Of a stretch of DNA of 64,000 nt, positions 57,975-64,000 are shown piece by piece; positions within the stretch are counted from its first letter, which is position 1, and every line of letters starts with the position of its first letter. The translations under genes and the position numbers were made by a program. Source of the DNA: Linanthus parryae (Eukaryota > Streptophyta > Magnoliopsida > Ericales > Polemoniaceae); assembly GCA_023055425.1 (NCBI GenBank), contig JALGPY010000006.1, forward strand, positions 68,604,127 to 68,668,126, given 5' to 3'. The notes under the pieces were generated by a model. That model saw only the letters and a list, made by a program, of their open reading frames with translations. It had not been told where the DNA came from and made no database searches.

Positions 57975-58847
57975 GTCACGAGTTTAAAACTCTAGCGACA
58001 TAATTGTCGAAGAAGCCGTAATTCTCAGTCTCGAGTTCGAAATAGATTATGAAACTCTAGTGACCCTTTTTTTCCAGACAAATTGAATATACATAACACC
58101 AAGAAACTCGCTAGAGCTAGAGCTCAGCGGTATTGTCACGAGTTTGAAACTCTAGTGACTTGTATTAATTTTTTTTTTCGCGTCCTTGAAATCACGAGTT
58201 AAGAATTCTAGTGACACACGATAAAAGTTCAATAAGATCTCTTGCGTAATTGTTTCAATTGCGCGTTCTCAACGTCACGAGTTTAAAACACTCTGGCGAC
58301 TTTTTTTTTTTCACGTCTCGAGGTCACGAGTTCATAACTCTAGTGACACAATCTTATTATTTTTCTTTTTATTTGAAAAATTGGGATGAACGGACACAAA
58401 AAAATATGTACAATTTGTAACTGAGACGGTCATAGATTTGTCACTTCTTAATTGACTAACATAAATAAAAAAAATAAAAAAAATGTAATAGCAAACGAAC
58501 AATGTTGGTCCGGTGGAATAACTATTTGGGGTGACGACCCCATTTTTTTTTCACGTACTGTTTTAAAAAAAAAATATAACAAAAAAAAATAGAACAAAGC
58601 AAATGCTAGGTCAAGATCAAAATTGATTTAGAAAACGCATAAAGCGGAGCATGTAAGTGCTCTAGATCGGATGACCGACACTCTAGATCAAAATCGATCG
58701 AGAAAACGCTCAAAGCTGAGCATCTAAATGCTCTAGACCATATTGAATAATTGGGGCTAGCCGCAAATGACCCATGCACATGTAGGCATTGTGGTTCACT
58801 GGTAGTTCAATGCTACTTAGTCACGAGTTCAATTAAACTCTAGTGAC
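57975..58847. repeat. Array of seven inverted-repeat hairpin units
   Basis: Units of the form GTCACGAGTT-AAACTCTAGTGAC (arms GTCAC...GAGTT / AACTC...GTGAC) occur at 57975-57999, 58028-58064, 58135-58159, 58191-58215, 58274-58300, 58323-58347 and 58820-58847. Several are followed by T runs of 7-11 (58067, 58169, 58301). Arms are conserved while loop and spacing vary. Confidence 0.85.
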
Positions 58848-60084
58848 AGCTTTCTTTGGTCTTTAGCACACATAAATAAATCTAGAACACTTTGTGATAG
58901 TAGCCATTATTATGGATTTAGTGGGTTCATTGTTGGGTGCGCGATCTTAACGATGCGACCAGGGGTTCAATACCCAGCCCCAAAATGGTGGTTTTGCCAT
59001 TTCCTTTATTCTTTTCTTTCTATAACAGATAAGTAAAAGACAAGAAATTGTAATGTTACACCTTTTATTATCGAGCGCAGATGGTGTACCTTCGGTGTTC
59101 TCAAGCCGGGTACGAGCCCTGACATTTTTTTTTCAACATTGAGTTTAACTGAACACCATATGGATTAACAAAACTAAGTCCGCGATTCATGTCGCCGCAT
59201 TTTGGCTACTTTGTCGTCTCAATTTGAGGACATACAGAATCGCTCATTTTTTTTTATTTCTTTTTATTTATTTTTTTCTCTGCGTTTTCTTTTTAATAGA
59301 ATTAGCAGATGACTATTCAAGCAATTAAATCATCCAGATGACATAATGGGGTATCTGAGATCCCATCGCAGAGATTCTGAGTTTCATTTGGATTCAACCC
59401 TAAGTAGGTTTTGTTTTCTATCTCTGGGTTCCATATGAACCCTACCAGCAGCAACCCCTTTTTTTTTGTTTGATCCAAAATAAAATATTTAAATTTCAAA
59501 ATTGCAAAACAACATAGCCTCGGATTGGATCAACGGGCTTTGGTTGCTTTGGATGCCAGTAGCTTGGGTTTGAAACTCATTAATGAGAACCAGCTCTTTT
59601 TTTCGATTTGTGAAATGATAATAATTCTTTTTTTTTCTGAACAAAAATAATAGAATAAGAGGGATGCATATTTGCTACGTGGGCGTAACTCTTTGTTTAA
59701 TCAAAACACGTAGCAATTTCTTTTCGCTAGGTTCAATCTGAACTCTAGTAGAACCCTTTTTTTCAAGTAATCATCAACACCATCCAGAATATTCTACGGT
59801 AGAGGGGTTCCATTGAGGACTTTGCAGCAACTTCATTTTTTTTTTCAGTTCTATTCATTCAGTAGAACATGTAAAAGAATAGAAAAAAAAGCAATATACA
59901 AAATTTTGTCCAGCTCTATGGCTTGGTGAATAAAGATTGAACTTATATTATCAAGTTCGAATCTCGTATGAACAAATAAGAACGAAAATTCTATTTTTCG
60001 TCTTATTATTCGGTTACGGTAAAATAATAGATTGTACCTGAAGTAGATCTTTTCTTCTCCGATTGAACGAGCGTGCTGATAACG
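58848..60084 (-). other. Interior of the young LTR element, leader side
   Basis: No coding frame. Further stretches ending in GGTTCAA- or AGTTCGAATC-like words followed by T runs occur (58970, 59105, 59755, 59960), less regular than the hairpin units. The sequence next to the 5' LTR on the minus strand reads TTATCAGCACGC (60071-60082). It probably serves as the primer site, although it matches initiator tRNA-Met only in the TATCAG core. Confidence 0.5.
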
Positions 60085-60271
60085 TGTTGTGAACTCAAAA
60101 GTAGAGAAGAGAGAACAATGTATGGAGGAATATCAAAGCTGTTTTATTCTCTACCAAAGCACTCTTTATATAGAGTGTGGGAGCCAATCATAATACTCTA
60201 AGAGTCAATCATAATCTACTAGGAGTCAATCATAATCTACTAGGGAATATTCATTATAATATTCCATAACA
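60085..60271 (-). repeat. 5' LTR, 187 bp
   Basis: Nearly identical to 54118-54304; the visible difference is C versus A in TATTCATTATA(C/A)TATTCC. Confidence 0.93.
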
Positions 60272-60765
60272 GTTAGTAGTAATCTTTTACTAATACCCTC
60301 AAAAAAAATCTTTTATTAATTCAGGTCTCATACACAGTGTATTCGGTTATATCTTCTTCTTTTTTTCTTTTTTAAATCTGGTTGGTGATAAGATTTGTAG
60401 TTTTTTTAGAAACGTAAAATTTGTAGTTTAAGTAATTATCTTCTAACTAATTGTAGGGGGAAATTTATTGATTGTCACAATTTTTTTTAAATATTAATAT
60501 GTTTTTACTTATCATATTAAAAAATAATTTAATTATTGCAAATTAATAATTATATATTTATAACTGAATATAACTAATTAATGAATCATAAAAAATATAA
60601 AATGATAATATAATTGAATAGTTGAATAAAATAATAAATGGTGGTGGTGGAGGGGGTGGGGGAGACCTCCACTGTTGGAGGGTAAATGGCAGTCTTGTGA
60701 ATATTAAAAAGTTAAACAGTGAGGTGAGGGGTTGGAGGAGACCTCCACCATTGGAGTTGGTCTTA

Positions 60766-60900
60766 GTTTCTCTGGGCTTTATCCGTATGGTTTAGTATAA
60801 TTATTTAATTATGGCTATTTTGGGGGAACGCAAGTTTTTGTTTTTGGAAATAGGACATAAAGTTTTGCTAACACAACCGATCTTCTTTGGACAATTTATT
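60766..60900. repeat. Tandem duplication, copy 2, right part
   Basis: It resumes the alignment with 53365-53500 after the Harbinger-like element (TATGGCTATTTTGGGGG; CACAACCGATCTTC). Confidence 0.7.
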
Positions 60901-62380
60901 CCTTTGGATAAAACTTACTGTGAACTTTTTTAAAAATAAAATAAAATCTTAGCCAAGTCAATTGTCATGTTGTAATTTTTAAAAAGTCACATACATAAAA
61001 AAATTACATATATGTAGCAAGTATATATTCATTCAAAAAGATAAGAAAAATAATCAAATCTATGACGGACATCGCAATGCCAGAGAGACTAAGCGGATGA
61101 ATTATCAGACGAAGAAGAGGTGGTGGTCAAGCTAGAAGACGAGTATTGTAAAGACGCAATGCGAACTAGCCTTGGACTCCTACTAAATCGGGAAGCTGCT
61201 AACATGAGAAAGTTTCAATTTCAGATACATGCGGGAACTATTAATAAAAGTATAGTTTGAGGGGTAAAAGATACAAATTCATGACGTTAACCAGAACACA
61301 TTTGTCTTCCGCATTCCGAGAAAAAACATATGGACACAATTCAGTTGCAGGGTACATGGATAATTTCGACGAGAAAATCTTATGTTGAAACCCTGGAAAA
61401 TAAGGAACCCTATAGAAGGTTTCTATTATGAGTCTATAGACGTATGTGTTTAAGTGTGGAACATCCCCTAACACCTAATCAAAGAAGAGACATGATGATT
61501 GGCTTGTGAACCTATAGGAATGGTACTTGATGTTGATCTGAGCACGCAACAAGAGGACATAACAAATTATATTCGAGTCAGGACACGTCTTCCTTTTACT
61601 AAACCGCTAAGGAGCTGTGTCTTTATTGAAGCTGTGTATTTATTTGGGTAGCGGATAACGGGAGAAATAAGATAAGTTATGCCCTCACCTTTTTTATCGG
61701 GTGTTTGGAAACCGAATAACAGAGGCTATAACTTATCTTCCCTTATGTTGATGGAGATTTTTTTGAACAAATTATACCACCTATTACAAGCTAAGATCGG
61801 ATAAAAAAAATGGAGCATAAGAGACTAGTAGGACAATGAAAAATATACCCCCACACAATACTCATGTCCATTTTTTTGTAAATAATGTATTCCTAGTATA
61901 ATAGCAAAAATAAAATTGTAATATTGCATATTTCCCTAGCATCACCACCTGATCTTCACTTTAGTCCCTCATCTCTATTGGTCTAATTTTTAAACCTACC
62001 AAATTATATTCGGGATTCCTTGTGCAAATAAAAACAAACAAAACATGAGTACGACTAATGTTGTTTTACTAGTAAATTTTCCGTGTCCTTAGGGCACTAT
62101 AAAAAAAATATTTGGATCACTTAAAAAGTTTATATATTTTAAGTGAAACAATTACCTAAAAGACCCAATCAATATGAATTTTTAATTAGAAAATAAAATG
62201 CAAATGATCACAAAGTTACATATAAAGTTCGCTAATATTAGAATATAGGTATTGATTAAAAGGACATGCTCTAAGAATATCATGTTATACTATTTACTAT
62301 TTGTGTAATTTGTGATTTATTTTGACTTGATTTATTGAAAAAAACTCTAATCTATTGTGATTGAAGAAATTATACATTTT
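60901..62380. other. Gene-free stretch
   Basis: No credible gene. A 77-codon frame on the minus strand at 61241-61474 has no recognisable motif. An inverted pair, AGATAAGTTATGCC near 61669 and GGCTATAACTTATCTT near 61723, could form a stem-loop and may be the core of a small unrecognised inverted-repeat element. Confidence 0.5.
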
Positions 62381-62848
62381 TGTTGTAACAGAACTCCTGT
62401 TTCAGAGCTCCGTTACCAGTTTGTTATAACGTGTGGGTATTCGAGCAAGAACGACAAAAGCAAAACAAGAATGAGACATATATTTAACGTGGTTCACTAA
62501 CGAATTCGTAACAAACCCGCTAGCTAATCCACGGTCAGAATCAGATATTCTATTGAGAAGAGAAACCGATTACAATGCACGCCGCCGTGGCCACAACAGC
62601 CACGGCGGCAACCCGAAACACCCACCCGAACACATGCACACAAAAGCCCTCTAAGGAGCAACCAATTCTATGCCCGTGTGTATGCTACTTACAAAAACAA
62701 GGCATGTCCCCTTTTATATTCTTAAACCAGCCACCGCCTCAATTAGAGTAGGAAACATTGTGGCTTGACTTCGACAATTTTCCTAACCTTTTAACTTGCC
62801 TTGGACCATAAGTTTTACCATATTGGTTACAAGTCATCAATTCTAACA
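62381..62848 (-). repeat. 3' LTR of the terminal element (468 bp)
   Basis: TGTTGTAACAG ... AATTCTAACA, followed on the plus strand by AATCTCTACCTTGACTTG, which is a purine-rich tract on the element strand. Confidence 0.82.
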
Positions 62849-63871
62849 AATCTCTACCTTGACTTGAATCATCTCAGCAAACCGAAACCTGAACCTGATG
62901 CTTCTCTTCTCAAACCCGACCCGGATGCGTCTCTCAGAAACTCGAAACGAGCACGCTTCCCCAGACAGATGTTCCGCAGCTGTATGCGAAACCCGAATCG
63001 CCAAATCGTTGCTCCAACTACCATGCGTTCTTGCAACGAATGCGCCCGATGTGGTTGCACTTACGGAAACAGAAACAAGTGCTCCACCCAGAACCAGACT
63101 CGAATACATTCACTGAGAAAGCAGGACCGAATGTATTCCAGATGCGCCCAATTGCGCCAGACAGATGCACCATGACAAAATGCCCAGATGTCATCCAGAC
63201 CAGATGCACCGATGACGAGTGCCCAAATTGTCATGCCCGATGCGCCTCGTATGCCTCAGATTAGCCAGATGCTCGCCAGAAACAGATCGCGCCATATGCG
63301 AGCTCAGTGCGTGTCATGGTACACGCTGCAAAACCTGATGCACGCCAGAACAAACTCGTGCATAATGTGCGCCAGAACCAGAATCAGATGTGCGTGCCAA
63401 AAATCTCACGCGCCAGATGCTCCATGTCGTTGCTCCAACTCCGACGAGTTCCTGCAACGCATGAGCCAGAACCAGATTCAATTCACACGCCAGATGCTCC
63501 ACGCCGGGATCCGGATTGCGCCTGAACGTCAATCGTCATAACGCCAGATGCGCGTGAATCGCCAGATGCGCGCCAGTACTGAATGCGTGTTGGATTTGTC
63601 AGATCCCTTGCACGCCTAATCAGATGCGCGCCATATTGCTCCGAAAGGAGCCCGGATAGCCCCCTCCACGGGGCTTCATATGGTGGGTGTACCTGCTTCT
63701 CTCTCACGAACAGATCGATCTTGATCGCCAAACCAGACACCGTTCTTGGCGGAATCTCGAAACCCAAACTCCCGATAGCCTGCTCCACTGAATCGCGAAA
63801 CCCTAGCTTTGAGTTCCACCAAAACGTGAAACCCTAGCTCTTGGCTCCACCCTGATCTTGGAAACCCGGAT
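62849..63871 (-). repeat. GC-rich interior with many CAGATGC words
   Basis: CAGATGC and the related GCGCGCCAG recur at irregular spacing, densest at 63140-63640. This produces overlapping open frames on all strands with Cys/Arg-rich translations. None has a gag, pol or zinc-finger pattern that I can defend as protein. Confidence 0.65.
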
Positions 63872-63967
63872 CTGATACCAGTTTGTTGAAACTGGTGATC
63901 CCCTGACCTGGCTCTGATACCAGTTTGTTAAAACTGGTAATCTCCTGACCTGGCTCTTATACCAGTT
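63872..63967 (-). promoter_or_regulatory. Triplicated 42-bp primer-binding segment
   Basis: CTGATACCAGTTTGTTGAAA starts at 63872 and recurs, with small changes, at 63914 and 63956, a strict 42-bp period. On the minus strand each contains TGGTATCAGA or TGGTATAAGA, the initiator tRNA-Met primer site. The third, next to the LTR, is the one altered (TTATACC). Confidence 0.85.
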
Positions 63968-64000
63968 TGTTGTAACAGAACTCCTGTTTTAGAGCTCCGT
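63968..64000 (-). repeat. 5' LTR of the terminal element, first 33 bases only
   Basis: It matches 62381-62413 with a single visible difference (TTTCAGAG versus TTTTAGAG). Confidence 0.85.

Larger units (their letters stand above)
54118..60271 (-). mobile_element. Young LTR element with 187-bp LTRs, no coding capacity seen
   Basis: LTRs 54118-54304 and 60085-60271 are 187 bp each and by eye differ at one base. The target duplication is GTTAG (54113-54117 and 60272-60276). A purine tract (AAGGGGGAG on the minus strand) abuts the left LTR, so the element strand is minus and the 5' LTR is on the right. The 5.8-kb interior holds no frame with a gag or pol motif. It must depend on another element and was probably active recently. 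I cannot assign the family with certainty; the short LTRs and interior text suggest a copia derivative. Confidence 0.88.
53714..60762. mobile_element. Harbinger-like non-autonomous element, split by an LTR element
   Basis: The inverted ends GACCAACTCCAATGGTTGG and, on the minus strand at the right end, GACCAACTCCAATGGTGGAG are flanked by TTA duplications (53711-53713 and 60763-60765). Without the LTR element inside, it is about 890 bp and lacks transposase. The TTA duplication suggests the PIF/Harbinger superfamily. The left half is GC-rich and the right half AT-rich, with a GGTGGTGGTGGAGG patch near 60640. Confidence 0.82.
62381..64000 (-). mobile_element. Short non-autonomous LTR element, cut by window end
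   Basis: The left LTR is 62381-62848; a second LTR with the same start (TGTTGTAACAGAACTCC) begins at 63968 and runs out of the window. Initiator tRNA-Met primer-like sites precede the right LTR on the minus strand, so the element strand is minus. The interior is only about 1.1 kb, GC-rich and without gag or pol. It is therefore a TRIM/LARD-like copia derivative. Confidence 0.85.

Noticed and set aside
58780..58850. Possible tRNA start (GTGGTTCACTGGTAGTTCAA)
   Set aside because: Superficial likeness to a D-arm; the downstream part is one of the hairpin units and does not complete a cloverleaf.
58920..58990. Possible tRNA gene around GACCAGGGGTTCAATACCC
   Set aside because: Only a T-arm-like word is present; no acceptor, D or anticodon stems could be paired around it.
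62801..63541. Overlapping Cys/Arg-rich frames of 70-124 codons
   Set aside because: They arise on both strands from the CAGATGC repeat region; no consistent cysteine spacing for a zinc finger and no gag likeness.

Overview
This window looks like nuclear DNA of a flowering plant, probably a eudicot. It is AT-rich and built almost entirely of nested plant transposable elements: Ty3 Athila-type and Ty1/copia SIRE-type LTR elements, a Helitron, and Harbinger/Tourist-type elements with TAA or TTA target duplications. I found no ordinary host gene, rRNA, convincing tRNA or CRISPR array. All recognisable coding sequence is retroelement gag, pol or extra reading frame, and nearly all of it is broken. 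The species cannot be named from this sequence.

Region 1 (1-7117) is a decayed LTR-element background on the minus strand (primer site 6097-6108). It has a ~600 bp segment duplicated at 83-690 and 6785-7112, a 45-bp minisatellite (1290-1730), and a short non-autonomous LTR element (2420-4310, target duplication TAAAA).

Region 2 (7118-32947) is one Athila-type element on the minus strand. Its target duplication is AGTAA, its LTRs are about 1.59 kb before later insertion, and its primer site matches tRNA-Asp. The gag-pol (25102-30456) has several nonsense codons and frameshifts. A third reading frame after pol is split by a second, non-autonomous element at 12085-23239 (target duplication CTTCG). 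That element has an LTR-internal-LTR-internal-partial LTR layout, also uses tRNA-Asp, and carries a long acidic reading frame of unknown function. A 758-bp Tourist-like element sits in the Athila 5' LTR.

Region 3 (32948-52527) resumes the interrupted duplicated segment, which holds a 1.4-kb non-autonomous Helitron (33187-34586). Next comes a fragmented copia element on the minus strand, rearranged so that its pol end and extra frame precede an LTR that is followed by gag and pol start. Inside its gag lies a SIRE-like copia on the plus strand (36876-46761), with degraded gag, protease, integrase, RT, RNase H and a SIRE-type extra frame. Both copia elements are studded with short palindromic words of the type TTCAAGGCCTTGAA.

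Region 4 (52528-64000) holds a ~350-bp tandem duplication. Its second copy is split by a Harbinger-like element (53714-60762, TTA duplication), which itself holds a young 6.15-kb LTR element with 187-bp LTRs, no recognisable coding capacity and an array of inverted repeats. The window ends inside a further short LTR element (from 62381) with a triplicated primer-binding segment. The order of events follows from the nesting: in each case the host sequence resumes beyond the insert.
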